Shown here piece after piece: positions 1 through 12,520 of a stretch of DNA of 64,000 bases. The stretch spans positions 348,000 to 411,999 of the forward strand of contig RQTK01000077.1 of the NCBI GenBank assembly GCA_003991915.1, in the 5' to 3' direction. Under the pieces are notes generated by a model. The model saw nothing but the letters and a program-made list of their open reading frames with translations, searched no databases and had not been told where the DNA came from. The DNA comes from Elysia chlorotica (taxonomy: Eukaryota > Mollusca > Gastropoda > Plakobranchidae). The position numbers were made by a program, and so were the translations under genes. Position 1 is the first letter of the stretch. Each line of letters begins with the position of its first letter.

Positions 1-275
1 GAGTTGGCCTTTACAAACAGTTAATATTGTCAGGTGAGTTGGCCTTAACAAACAGTTAATATTGTCAGGTGAGTTGGCCTTAAAAACAGTTAATATTGTC
101 AGGTGAGTTGGCCTTTACAAACAGTTAATATTGTCAGGTGAGTTGGCCTTAACAAACAGTTAATATTGTCAGGTGAGTTGGCCTTAACAAACAGTTAATA
201 TTGTCAGGTGAGTTGCCTTAATAAACAGTTAATATTGTCAGGTGAGTTGGCCTTTACAAACAGTTATTATTGTCT
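1..275. repeat. 35-bp minisatellite, about 8 units
   Basis: Units of GAGTTGGCCT plus TAACAAACAG plus TTAATATTGTCAGGT repeat head to tail with small substitutions and one or two single-base deletions. The array is cut by the window start. Each unit junction contains CAGGTGAGT. Confidence 0.95.
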
Positions 276-2985
276 TTTCTCCTATAACCATCTGTGAGTT
301 TGTTTTGTCCAACACTGCACGAAGAATCCTTAATTAAGTTTGATTAAATTTTTTTTTTCAATTTTTACTTGATTGGCTCTAAAAATACCATTATATGGAT
401 TGACTGACGTCTGTTTTAACATTACTAATGATAACGTTCTATTTAAATAAAAAAGCATGCTTTGTTACTTAAACTATTACACTGCAAATATGCTGATGGT
501 ATCGTGGGATTGTTCATAAACATACACAAATGTAACGTGAGCTTTTTTAATTTTTTAAAAATATTTTTTTGCTTAATGGGCATTTTTATTTAATGTGTAC
601 CTTTCCTGCTTGAATAACTCACCTGATTCGGTACAAGTGCTTTGGTAGATGCTTCCTATTAAACAATGAAGAGATTTTTGGGTTGAGTGTCAAAGAGTTA
701 CAAAAAAAAGATATCTAACAAATTTGGTAAAAGGTATCCTTAAAGATATCGAAATCAATATTAGTTAGTTCAGATATCTAGACTGTATAATAACTCAGTC
801 AGAGGAGCATTGAAGTTGTGAGCAGAAGGTTTCAAGTTCAAATCTCAGCTGCACGATACTATTAAAGGCTTGACTTAAAGTCTTCGTGATCATTCGGACA
901 CTGATGCGACAAATAAGTGACCAAGTTTAGTGGTCTTCATCCTTTCCTCCTTCAAATATAAAACTTCGGTGACTGTCTCGATTATTTATTGTCATATTTC
1001 TTTAAACAATATTGATTTGTTTGTAATAAATCTTTTGAGAGATGTGGAGGCAATCGGTTTTAAACAAGTTGTATTTTTTGTCTTAATGATTGGAGATTGA
1101 TGCTCCACTTAGTTGTAGGTGGGGAGAGCAGATAGGATGTGGTAGTTTTCTGTGCATGCAAGAAGGAGGTCTATAGATCGAATCATAGCTAGAATGCCCT
1201 TCTCCGTTAAAAATCAAATAAAATCTTTGGGTTAAGGGAAATAAAACATACATGTAGTTTTTTTTATAAAACAAGAATAAATCGCGTAGTGAAAACAACA
1301 ATTCAGGTGGAAGCGAATTGCTGACAGATACTTAATCATGTTCTCTAGATTCTTCAAAACACTTCAATATAATGTTCTTTTTACTTTAAACCGTTTGAAG
1401 ATCCATCCTGTAGACATCGTAAGAAAAAGAAGCCTAAAAATCAAACCTTTCTTTTTATTTTTTCTAAACAACACTTAAATTATTGCAGATCAATCTGATG
1501 TTAAAAAAATCGCAACTTCGTTTAATTATCATTCAACTGCTGTCATGTTTGATCTACGTAAACAGTTAATATTGTCAGGTGAGTTGGCCTTAATAAACAG
1601 TTTATATTGTCAGGTGAGTTGGCCTTAACAAACAGTTAATATTGTCAGGTGAGTTGGCCTTAACAAACAGCTAATATTGTCTTTCCTTCCATAACCATCA
1701 GTGAGTTTGTTTTATCCTACACTGCACGAAAAATCTGTATTAAGGTTTGATTTTACAAATATGTTTTTTTTCAATTTTTACTTGATTGGCTCTGAAAATA
1801 ACATTATATGGATTGATTGACGTCTGCTTTAATATTAATAATATGCGTCTTTTTAAAAGCATGCTTTGGTAATTAAACTATTACACTGCAAATGTGCTGA
1901 TTGTATCGTGGGATTGTTCATAAACATATATAAACGTTATGTGAGATTTTTTTTTTAATTTTTGCATGATGGACATTTTTAGTCTGTGTGTACTTTTCTT
2001 GAAATGTGTACTTATGTGTATTTTTCTTATTTGAATAACTCAAGTGATACATTAAATTGCATACCTGACCAGTGCTTCTATTATTGCTTCCTATTGAACG
2101 ATGACGAGATTTTTGCGTTGAGAATCAAAGCATTGCGGAGAAAGATATGTGTCAAAATGTGTCAAAAGGTATCCTTAATAACATCGAAGTCAAGTTTAGT
2201 TGGCATAGATATCTAGGCTGTATAAGAACTCTGTTAGAGGTGCGTTGAACTTGTGTGTAAAAGGCGTCAAGTTCGAATCTCACTTGTACGATAATATTAT
2301 TTGCTTGACTTAAAGTCTCCGTGATCATTCGGACACTGATGCGACAAATAAGTGAACAAGTTTAGTAGTCTTCACCCTTTCCCTCTCCAAATATGAAACT
2401 TCGGCGACTGTCTCGATTCTTTCTGTCATACTACTTTGAACAATATTGATTTGTTTGTAATAAATCTTTTGGGAGATGTGGAGGCAATCGGTTTTAAACA
2501 AGTAGATTTTTTTGTCTTAATGATTGGAGATTGATGCTCCACTTAGTTGTAGGTGGGGAGAGCAGATAGGATGTGGTAGATAGTTTTCTGTACATGCAAG
2601 CAGGGGGTCTATCGTTTGAATCCTAGGTAGGATCCGCTTCTCCATTTTAAATCTAAAGAAACCTTTGGGTTAAGGGAGATAAAACATAGTTTGTTTTAAA
2701 CAAGAATAAATCGCGTAGTGAAAACAACTTTTCAGATGGAAGCGAATTGCTGACAGATACTTAATCATGTCTCTAGATTCTTGAAGACACTTCAATAAAA
2801 TGTTCTTATTACTTTAAATTGTTGAAGATCTGTCCTGTAGACATTGTAAAAAATAAACCTGAAAATTCAAACCTTTTTATTTTTTTGTAAATAGCACTTA
2901 AATTATTGCAGATCAATCTGGTGTTTAAAAAAAATCGAACTTCGTTTAATCATCATTCAATTGCTGTCATGTTTGATCTACGCTC
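276..2985. repeat. Tandem duplication of about 1.3 kb (copies 276-1557 and 1682-2985)
   Basis: The copies align along their length, for example CTGCACGA near 320 and 1725, GCATGC near 455 and 1860, TCATTCGGACACTGATGCGA near 890 and 2325, GATTGGAGATTGATGCTCC near 1087 and 2521, and GTCATGTTTGATCTACG near 1540 and 2966. Divergence is modest, with indels. Each copy also holds tRNA-like segments (about 780-860 and 1087-1190, and counterparts). No coding capacity is seen. Confidence 0.92.
1558..1683. repeat. 35-bp minisatellite, second array, about 3.5 units
   Basis: Same unit as at 1-275, at the start of the second copy of the 1.4-kb duplication. Confidence 0.92.
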
Positions 2986-2989
2986 AGAC

Positions 2990-5840
2990 AAACTTAATAT
3001 AAAACGTTTATTTAAAAATGTTTATAACTGTTTTTAAACCGTAAAAAGCAGAAGAAAAAATCTTCAATTTTTAGACAATAATTGGGCCATATTGCTCTCT
3101 AGCAGATTTTCTCTTATTCTTAAAATAATATCTACCTAAGGGTTGCGTTGTTCCCAAGATAATTATCTACAAAAAATGTACATACAGAGCACAAAAAAGT
3201 TAACGTTTTTAACTATATTGAGAGAGAAGCTTCTAGATTTATAAAGTTCTTTTTTATATAGACAAAGCAGAAACAAAAGATTTCTGGAGAAAAGGAAATC
3301 CAAATGGAAAAAAAAAAGAAAAAAATCGTAAAAAGAGTAACAAGAAAATATAATTCCGCCCTGAGAGCTTTTCGGCCCAGTCAGGGAATTCTCCTACCTT
3401 TTTTTTCCCCCGTCAAAATGCTCTTTATGAGAAATAAGGAGGTAGGGGACGCAACTCGGTTCTCCAAACATGCTCAAGTGGACCGCTTCACTCCCTTGAA
3501 AAAATTTGCTCGATTGAGTTTTCTATGGATGGAGGAGAGAAGAGACGGCCACGAAAAATAAAAGCGAAACTCGGGGCACATTTCTCAGGAAAGCCGTCTA
3601 GAGAGCCTTCTCTTACCAAAGTGGATGTGAAAATCTGGTTATACAAAGTTGTCGCTCTTTGAATATTTCTTCAACTTAAACATAATGCAATTTGTTCCCG
3701 CGGCCGAAAAATCTTCTGGATGAAATGTTCAGAAAATTCCACTTCATTATATCGAATTCCCCTCACCCAACAGTTTTCTTTCTCCATCTCTTTCTCCATC
3801 TCTATCTTCCATTTTCTTCTTCCTGGAAATCTACTGAACTCAAGACAATTTTTCGGCTTGAGTTGCTTGTCATCTCTTGGACTAAAATCCAATTTGCATA
3901 GTTTAGAGGTTCAGCCTAACAAGATGTTAAGACTTTTCGCATGCAACATCTAAAGTCCCACGCATTTCACCACAATACGAGAAAAGTAGAAGAGTCGGAA
4001 GAGTGCAAAGTCGGCGCGAAAACAATATTTCTCTGAAAGCTTTAAAAGCGAGATGAAATTAAGTAAAAAATCATATTGTTATTCACATGGATAATATTTC
4101 CCATTATGTATATTGTTTTATAGAACAGTGACCGTGTAATTCTTTTCGTTGTCTGTATAGAAATGTTCAACACCCGATGACCCTTCTCTCTTTACACGTC
4201 TTAAATTTTTTTAAATGTATTCTATTCTTTTTATCCATTTGTATGTCTGTTATTCTGACTTTGAAGATGTCTTTCTGTCGGTTTGTCTGTCTGTCTGTGT
4301 GTATGTCTGTCTGTCTATCTGTCGGTCTCTCAATCTCCCTCTCTCTCTTTCTCCTCTCAGGATTTCTTTTTCGATATACTTTTTTTTTCATTCATATATT
4401 AGATTCGGATCTGTATACATTTCTTTTTGCCAAATAATCCGTATGAGGGTCTTCTTCCGCGTTAACTTTTTTTGCTTGATTTATAATTCTATGTAATTTA
4501 AATTAACAGTTTTTAATCCTTTAATTTCCTGCACACAATGGTGTGATAGATTTTTGCATTAACAAATTAGTTAAGTTGCAGTTGTAGTCGGTCGTAATTG
4601 TTCTTTGCTTATAGTTTCATCATTGTTTTCTATTGTTTTTCTTTGTTTAAAAAACCCCACAAAACACTGTGTTTCATAAGTTTGACTGTTACAACTAATT
4701 ACTTTAAAAGAGTTAAACATTCTGAGCCGTTAGTACGTCACGATAGTTTACCAGTTGTTGTACGTCTTCTAATTTGCATATTCTTGCGACGAGTTGTAAG
4801 TTATTGCGACATTGCACTCTTTTGTAATACCTTGAAAAATATCATAGTAATTGCACTTCTACCGAAACCTGCCAGGAACCTGAAAAATATTCATCTATTC
4901 CTTTTATATTTAATGTATTATAACTTTGAAAAATATGAATGCAGTTATAATATTATACTAGCAGGATCATGTAAACAAAATTATGGTCTTCAAAAGATTT
5001 TTTGGTTGTATGTTTCGATGAATTCAATAATCTTTTATATTTACAATTTAAAACACCCTTCTTACAGAGTTTAAACTTCATCATTTTCAGCAGAATCTTT
5101 TTGTGTCTTTTATATAATCTCAGACATTCCATTCCGCCTGACAATTAACGTGCCTCCTCCCCATTTTATGTTCGCGGTATAAACTCCTCTCTCTTTTTGT
5201 TATTGTTTTAATATTAACTGTTTGTTTTGTCCTTCATCGGTTTCACTTCCGGCTTTATTCGGTGTAATGGAAAACGGAGAAAAAATTATTACACGCACAT
5301 ATACAGGGATGTTGTCCTACGGTTTCTGGATTAATGTTTTGTTGTTTTTTATATGAATATTTTTCTTAACCTTCCAACGAGTAGCTTTAAGTAAAAAAAA
5401 GCGGAATGTATTATTTTCACTAAAAGAAACACACTAAAAATTTCTATTTTGTATTATTTTCAAATCCAATTGTTAATTTTTTTTTATCATGTGTACCGAA
5501 ATTATTATCAATTTAAATAATATTTACTGCAGATTTTGTTGTTTTTAAATTGTCATTATATGATTTCTCTTATCATATCAACAGTGGGTTTTATGGAGTA
5601 TCCAAAAGACGCTTTAAATAGCAACTTTCTTAGAAAAACATAAAAATGAGAAATATTTGTTTTACTGATTGTTTGAGTGCAAGATGCCAATCTACAACTA
5701 TAATTCAGTTTCCTAATGTCAAGTCGTAACTAAAAATTACCTGAAAAAATGCACTCAGAAATGTCGATTTGCTAATGGCCTGAACTACAGTTGTCTTGTT
5801 TTGATATAACTCTCTACCATGATTATCAGAGTGCTTGACC
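2990..5840. other. Non-coding stretch, no gene recognised
   Basis: AT-rich, with a mildly GC-rich island at 3350-3660 and a (TCTG)n/(CT)n tract near 4270-4360. Short open frames, including one of 158 codons at 4598-5074, have no recognisable motif and AT-driven composition. Confidence 0.5.
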
Positions 5841-5843
5841 CCG

Positions 5844-5844
<1 letters not shown>

Positions 5845-5899
<55 letters not shown>

Positions 5900-6185
5900 T
5901 GACAGAAATAGAGACATAGAAGCAGTGTGTCAGAGAGAGACAGAGACAAATACAGAGAGCGAGACAGGGAGTCAGAGAGGGACATAGATGGAGGAACATA
6001 AACAGAGAGAGAGGGAGAGAGAGAGGGTGACAGAGATAGAGAGAGAGAGAGAGGGTGACAGAGATAGAGACATAGAAACAGTGTGTCAGAGAGAGAGAGA
6101 GAGACATAGACAGAGACATTGAGTCAGAGAGGGAGAGGGATGGAGGACTATAAACACAGATAGAGAGATAGATATAGTGAGAGGT
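5845..6185. repeat. (GA)n-rich region with longer sub-repeats
   Basis: A pure (GA)n run at about 5845-5896 is followed by degenerate GA-rich sequence in which GACATAGAA(G/A)CAGTGTGTCAG recurs about 150 bases apart. Confidence 0.9.
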
Positions 6186-6544
6186 ATGGGGTTAAGCATC
6201 GAGGGAGAATGCGTAGAGAGTTTTGACATCACTTACCTGCTCTTATTCCTCGTTCCACATCATCTGGTTAGGTGCAAACGTGTCAATCTTGAATTACTGG
6301 GACAGACACTTGTGGAAAAAAGCACTGAGTGTCTGTACGCTTAGATTGAGTATACATTGATGATTCGCTTTCTGTCTTTCTGTATGTCGTAAGTGTTCTC
6401 TCTGGCATCTGTCCTTCCTATATCCTTTGTCTTTCTATTTATTTTGTCCTATATCTCCATTTTACTTTTCTCTCTCCCACACCCTCTGCATCTATATCTT
6501 TCTGTCCATCTACCTCTCTTACTCTCTGCATCTTACTCTCTGCA

Positions 6545-6547
<3 letters not shown>

Positions 6548-6602
<55 letters not shown>

Positions 6603-6625
6603 ACTATCTATCTATCTATCTATCA

Positions 6626-6690
<65 letters not shown>
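6548..6690. repeat. Compound (TCTA)n-(CT)n microsatellite
   Basis: Direct run of TCTA units followed by at least 30 CT units. A 144-codon frame over it encodes mostly Ser/Leu/Tyr/Ile and is not a gene. Confidence 0.95.
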
Positions 6691-6692
<2 letters not shown>

Positions 6693-7382
6693 GATTACAT
6701 GCCTTGCTGCTTTGAGTGTCGCAATGCAGTATTACTATTAGCCAGGGTTATCGTTGAGGGCATTTGCCTCAGGGCGAACTTAGAAACAAAATTAGTTCTA
6801 CATTATCGTGATGGATTTCTTAATTGATATTTTTTGGGTCAATGTTTTGCGTGGGAACGGAGTTAGTACAGATCATGTCTAGAAGTAGAAACATTTTTTA
6901 TTCTGAACGAGATTTGATTTGAAAATCCCAACCAGTTGATCTTGCTTCAAAACATCAGGTATAAATCTTTATATTTTATCTTAATAGATTATACAGGTAC
7001 GTTTAAATTAGAAAGATCATACAGACAAACTATAAAAAGTGCTTATATTTGTTAAAGAAACAAGTTATTCTAAAGAGCATTATAGAAATTTATGTATCAA
7101 AACGCAATGCAACTAATACTTAAATGTACACATCACAATAGCACTAAATATACGCCTTTCTCTTTGCCTTTCTTTAAAGATTGTCAAAGAGATGATGTAT
7201 TTTATCAACCAGTAGTGCTACTTCGATTTTTTTGACTGCTAAGGTGGGAGACGTTCCCCCCTCCCACCTCCCTAGAATGGATTACTTTTATCAGTCCAAT
7301 TTTCCTGGCCAAGCTATTAAATGCCTGTCTTAAACATACAACAGTTTTGTGCAAAACATTAATGATATTAGTTTATCACAAT

Positions 7383-7805
7383 AGTGATAATTCAGGAGAT
7401 CGCTTTATTCGAAATAAAAACATAATTGTATGAATGTTCAAAGTATCGTTAAAAAGATGAAGATTAAAAGGGAAAGGTATAATTTATTTCCTTAAACTAG
7501 AATGTTATAGAATATATGTTTATTTTAAAAGATTATAAGGGCAATTTTAAATTTGAATCGATGTTAAAGAGAAGAACTGACGTACGAAATAATATAGGAA
7601 CAGGTTCAAAGTGATAATTCATGTGAACGTAGTATCGCTTAAAAAAGATAACATTAAAAGAGAAATAATATTATATAAATATTTGGTCAAACTAGAATTT
7701 TATAGAATGTATGTTTATCTTAAAAGATTATACGGGCAAGTTTAAATTTGAATCGATGTTAAAGAGAAGAACTGACGTACGAAATAATATAGCAACAGGT
7801 TCAAA
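7383..7805. repeat. Tandem duplication, about 225-bp unit
   Basis: Copies start near 7383 and 7610. They share GTTTAT(T/C)TTAAAAGATTATA and GAATCGATGTTAAAGAGAAG plus GAACTGACGTACGAAATAA. A decayed partial third copy may lie near 6970-7030. Confidence 0.85.
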
Positions 7806-8603
7806 TGGGAATAGCTTGTAGAAATTTAGGAATATGAATGTTACTATTCAATTTTATTGTGTTGAAAATTATTTTTCCCGATCTCTGCTATGGCTGGTTT
7901 ACTACTTTCTATTTGAAAAAAAACAAACAATAGAAAGATAGTTAACAAACAGGGTCTTAAGTTAAGTCTACACAATCCACGCAGAACGCACAGGCATGTC
8001 ATTTGGGGAAGACTGTTGTCATTTCTCTGAAGTGACCAAAGAGATGCTGTTTCCGTTAACATTCTACAGAATAGAGACACTTAACTGGAACAATCGCTAG
8101 CGGGTTTCTTAGAGTAAGCTTGGTTCTGAAAAGAATGGGGATTTAAGTTGACAAAGCGCAATGCATTCACGGGATTGTTTCAGGGGATTTGAAATGAAAT
8201 TTACACCAAGAAAGAAACTTGAAAAACAATTTGAAAGAGGGGTCGGACTGACCAAAGAGAGTGAAAGGAAGAGAAAAGGACGAGAGTGAGTTGGTATTTT
8301 AAAGTCCATCAGCAGCAAGGCTATATACTATGGACTGGTTTAAAGTCGAACTTCTGAAAATATTACATGCTGCCATACCGAGATTGTGAATGCATATCTG
8401 GTTACCTGTCTTAGCCAGTCACATTATACAGACACCTTCCAAACCAATAGGTGACGAATTGGACAAATACGTTTTGGTCTAATTGTAGGCCTCCAATCGT
8501 TGATCTTCCGATTAGGGGACCAACGCTCTATCCACTTGACCAATTAGTCACCAAGAACGAAAGAGGACTGATAAAGGAATGTGCTAGGAAAAAAATATAT
8601 AGG

Positions 8604-8607
<4 letters not shown>

Positions 8608-8673
<66 letters not shown>
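8608..8673. repeat. (GA)n microsatellite
   Basis: About 33 uninterrupted GA units. The 109-codon frame spanning it is incidental. Confidence 0.95.
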
Positions 8674-8679
<6 letters not shown>

Positions 8680-8800
8680 CAAAAATTGAAATTGCTTATA
8701 GAACTATTTTTGCGCTAGGAGAGTTTGACGTAACTGTTTCTTTAAAAACCTTAAAAAACAACAAACAAATAACAGACTAATACAAAACGATAACAAGACT

Positions 8801-8923
8801 CACAAAACAACAACAACAACAACAACAATAACAACAACAACAACAACACAGCAACAGCACCACCACACCACCACCACCACCACCACCACCACACCACCAC
8901 ACCACCACCACCACACCACCGCC

Positions 8924-8954
<31 letters not shown>

Positions 8955-8955
8955 G
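8801..8955. repeat. (CAA)n/(CCA)n compound microsatellite
   Basis: ACAACA runs flank CACCAC runs; the minus frame gives poly-Gly/Val/Cys. Low-complexity DNA, not protein. Confidence 0.93.
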
Positions 8956-9984
8956 AAACAAAAACATTAACAAAAATATAAAAATTCAAAATGGGTCCAG
9001 TTTTCCCTCTCTCCTCAAAAGGAAAGGATCGACAAGCTGTGGACAAGATAAATCCCAGTGCCCCTTGAGAATCCAATCATGTGCTTTTCCCCAACTGTTT
9101 TATCCAATAATGGGCGCCACAAAGCATTGAGTGGCAGCTGAAAAACTTCCTGTCTTAGACTTAATCTGTTGGATGTTTTCAAGAGATCGCATTTTATTTG
9201 AAAATGGGCCTTTCAATGAAGTAATATTTGAGCTAAATCGTTTTATTGTTTATAAGTGGATCGCGGTGAAAGTTATGTCGTGGACTTTTTTGTTATCTTT
9301 TTGAAGAATTTTAAAATGTTGAGTCTCGTGAAATTGCATCATGTCAAGTATTGTGAAGAAATATCTGACAGGGAATAGATTTGTTTTGGAGTATTCAGGA
9401 TTTTCACAATGCCTCACAATTTATAATAATATAAAACCCAAAATGTATATCTACGCGATGTTTTTTCTCGATGTCAGACTTCCCTTACACTATAATTTAT
9501 TTAAGTTTTTTTATACAAAAAGCAGACCCGTGGATTTAAAAAGTATAAAAAGTATAGCAATATAGAATTATGTAACATGAAATACACACCTCAGAACAAC
9601 TAATGAGTGTATAGATTTTTTAGTCACTCAGTTAAATATACAACAATAAGGACATTTACTCAATCCTAAATACGCCTGCCTGTATAACCAACGTTTTAAA
9701 AACAAATTTCAACATTGGAAATCATAATGAAAAGAACTGATAAAGCAAAATTAGAACAAAAATCACGTGCAAATCTAGGTTACACCAACTAAGCTGCACC
9801 CTCTTACGAGACCAAGTATAAAGGCGTATCGAAGTTTACATAGTCATCTCAAAGTCGTTCATTTGTTTTAACAACCCAGCATCTTCGTTTCTGGTGAATT
9901 CTTCTTTCCGTCCCCTAAAACTTAAACAACCACGTAGTTAGGCAGTGATTCAGGTTGTGAAACGGTGAGCGAAATGAGCGACCC

Positions 9985-10210
9985 CTATGGCCTTGCCGCT
10001 TTGTCCCTGGAGACGACGCGCCCTTCCCTTGCCACAACCTCTTGGCCTAACGCCAGCTGAATCATGACCAGAAGAGAGAAGCCCCAGACAATCAGACAAG
10101 CCACCGGCGCCATGATGGCTCTCAGCCTCGCCTTCCTCACTGTCCACTCGGATATTGGCTCCGGAACTGACCTGTCCAGTGACCCCTGTGATCGGGTCTT
10201 CAAAGGTTAA
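9985..10210. other. GC-rich block with possible signal-peptide exon, strand uncertain
   Basis: This block is much richer in GC than its surroundings and is open on both strands. On the - strand an ATG at 10113-10111 in good context (ATCATGG) starts a 42-residue frame whose first 23 residues read as a classic signal peptide (MAPVACLIVWGFSLL, ending in ALGQE). On the + strand an ATG at 10064 starts a 48-residue frame with a shorter hydrophobic stretch (MMALSLAFLTVHS) that reaches AAAG|GTTAAA at 10205/10206, in the phase needed for the exon at 19068. Neither strand has a strong donor. It could also be a conserved non-coding element. Confidence 0.3.
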
Positions 10211-10506
10211 ACGTACACACGTACAGCTAGAGCTAGCAACACTCACGCTCAGTCAATTCAAAGGATAATAATTAAAAAAAGAAATGCTCTTGCTTCAGTA
10301 ACTTTCTGGCGTTGTTGAAACTGAAATGAGCGTATCGGCTCCAAAGGTTGCTGGAGAATAGTTTACAATGCCTGTATGAATCATAACATAAATTATCGCC
10401 AAGATTTCAAGACTGTACTGAAAGTTTATACAGAGAGCCTAGGACACTGTTAATGATCTGAGAAAAGCGCACATGGGGTCGTTGATTACAAGGGAAGACG
10501 TAGACA

Positions 10507-10507
10507 A

Positions 10508-10582
<75 letters not shown>

Positions 10583-10585
10583 TGG
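10507..10585. repeat. (GA)n microsatellite
   Basis: Long GA run with a GACAGACAGACA interruption. Confidence 0.92.
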
Positions 10586-10599
10586 AGAGAGAGAGAAGG

Positions 10600-12060
10600 T
10601 AGACAAAGAGAAAGAGATTAACAGGAGAATTGGTCTATTACATGCATAATTTTTTGAGTGCCTGGGAGTTGGGAGAAAAGCTCGCATCAGTTTCATTATT
10701 TCTTCAATTAAGTTAAAAATGCTTTTTTCGTGTGATCTGAATCAAAATCAAAGTACTGTTTTATTACCTAAAAGAGTTTCCATTAATTACTTTGTTCTTT
10801 CAATAAAAGAAACTTCGAGGTATTACATTTAATAACCCTAAAAATGTCTTCAATACCCATTTTATCATTGCCATCATTTTTCATTTTTGAGTTGTGAACC
10901 AAGCATCCAGTTTCATCAGTAGCTCAAATTTAGCATCATAGCTAGTCATAATTATTACTATTTAAAGGAAATTGGGTAGTAAAAAAAGGATAAACAACTT
11001 TAAGAGTCATGTTTCTCTACTTTGATCTAATAACCGTGTAGGAGTAGATGATCAAAATAGAATAATGAAATGTGATGGATTTGAAGGAATATTAGGAAAG
11101 CTAAAATCTCTCAAAACTATTACAGCTACAAAATAAACCTCAAAACCAATATCAGCAATAATAATACACTTTTCCCCTACTAAATACACCTTTTCCTGTC
11201 TTAAATTTAAAAAATTATCTATTACTTTCTATAATATTGACCTTTTTTTTTAATTCTCAATTTTTTTTTATCTTACGAAACGAAAAAGGTTAATTTTGTG
11301 AGAGGAAAAAAGCCAATACTTTTTAATGCCTCGCAAAATAATCCTACTCTTCTGATCTTGTCAAATTAAATTGTGTAGAATCCGCTTTATATTGCAATAT
11401 GTTGGTGCAATCAATAACTTGTCATCACATTTACACGTTTTAGGCTGATTAAAAGATGTTTCTGGATGACAATTTAATTTAAATTTATTTATGTTATCTT
11501 GGAGACTTTTTTTTGGGTCTCAACATCGATTTTATCTTGGCACAGTAAAAAACCCGGGCGTAAAATGTCTAAAAATTCAAAACGGAAATTAGTGCAAAAC
11601 TGCCCTTTGAAAATAATTCCGCTATAATATGTGAAACAATTATTCTGTAGTAATATGATGAAATAGATTGAATGGAGAGGGTGTATATATGTGTGCGTGT
11701 GTGTGTGTGTATTGATTTATCCCTGTCTCTATCTTTGTCGTATAGGATCCCTAGGGGTAACCTAGGAGACGTTAAACCCGGATAGAGAGAGAAAGATTTT
11801 TTCCAGTATAGCAATTATTCCTTTCTCATCCTTTCCTCTTTTTCTTATAATTAGTTTTTGCAGGGTTTGTTTTTTTTAGTTATATTTTCCCCAACTTTTA
11901 AGACATCTCTAATTAACGCCTGTACATGTTATGTCTCATAATTATAATCATTATTGATCCACGTATTTTAAGAGGACTATTCTGTCCTCTTATAATATAC
12001 ATTTTTTTACTTTCACATGCAATGATTTCTGCAGCCTGTTTTGGTTCTGAGATAATAGTT
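10600..12060. other. Non-coding AT-rich stretch
   Basis: Homopolymer-rich, AT-rich sequence with a (GT)n run near 11694-11711. No exon or repeat of recognised family. Confidence 0.5.
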
Positions 12061-12071
12061 ATCATGTGGGT

Positions 12072-12412
12072 TGAGTTGAGTTGGTTTAACGGTGGCGCTG
12101 GGGTAGAACATCGGCTACCGACGCAAAAGGTCAGTGGTTCGAACCTAGGCGATTTAGCCCCCCCCCCTACTCCTGCCCTGCTTGGGTCGGTGTCCCTTTA
12201 ATGCGACCGGCTGAGAATCCCAGGCGATGTACCCCCCCTCTCCCCTGGTTGCGTAGGTGTCCCTTTAATGCGACCGGCTGAGACAGGAGTCATGGTATCC
12301 CCGCCCTGTCTCGTGTGTGGCAGCACATAAAATTGTCAGAGGTCAGTCTTGAGGCCCGTCCACAACGTAGCCTCTATAGTGCTCGTGTTGGACGTTAAAC
12401 CAACTTAACTAT
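12072..12412 (+). mobile_element. tRNA-derived SINE, near full length with internal duplication
   Basis: The head at 12091-12160 resembles a tRNA: TGGCGCTGGGGTAGAAC fits box A and GGTTCGAACC fits box B. The body has two versions of a segment ending GTCCCTTTAATGCGACCGGC and a tail ending GACGTTAAACCAACTTAAC. Related copies occur at 12417, 13328, 28790, 31290, 53189 and 62140, so this is a dispersed family in this genome. Confidence 0.8.
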
Positions 12413-12416
12413 ATAC

Positions 12417-12520
12417 AGTTGGTTTAACGTCCGACATCAGCACTTCAGCACAGATTGGGGATACCATGACTCCTGTCTCAGCTGGTCACATTAAACTTAC
12501 CCGGCCCTCATCTCGGCCAT
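12417..12520 (-). mobile_element. Truncated SINE copy, inverted against its neighbour
   Basis: Begins with GTTGGTTTAACGTCC, the reverse complement of the tail of the SINE ending at 12412, and continues through ACCATGACTCCTGTCTCAGC. It lacks the tRNA-like head. Together the two copies form a large fold-back. Confidence 0.75.

Noticed and set aside
1..275. CRISPR-like array
   Set aside because: Units are contiguous 35-bp repeats without unique spacers, in eukaryotic DNA; it is a minisatellite.
4598..5074. 158-codon + strand open frame
   Set aside because: Composition follows the AT-rich DNA, no motif or conserved domain is recognisable and no GC shift marks it as an exon.
8777..9076. Glycine/valine/cysteine-rich minus-strand frame resembling a silk or metallothionein-like protein
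   Set aside because: Caused by (CAA)n/(CCA)n repeats; no signal peptide or sensible ends.
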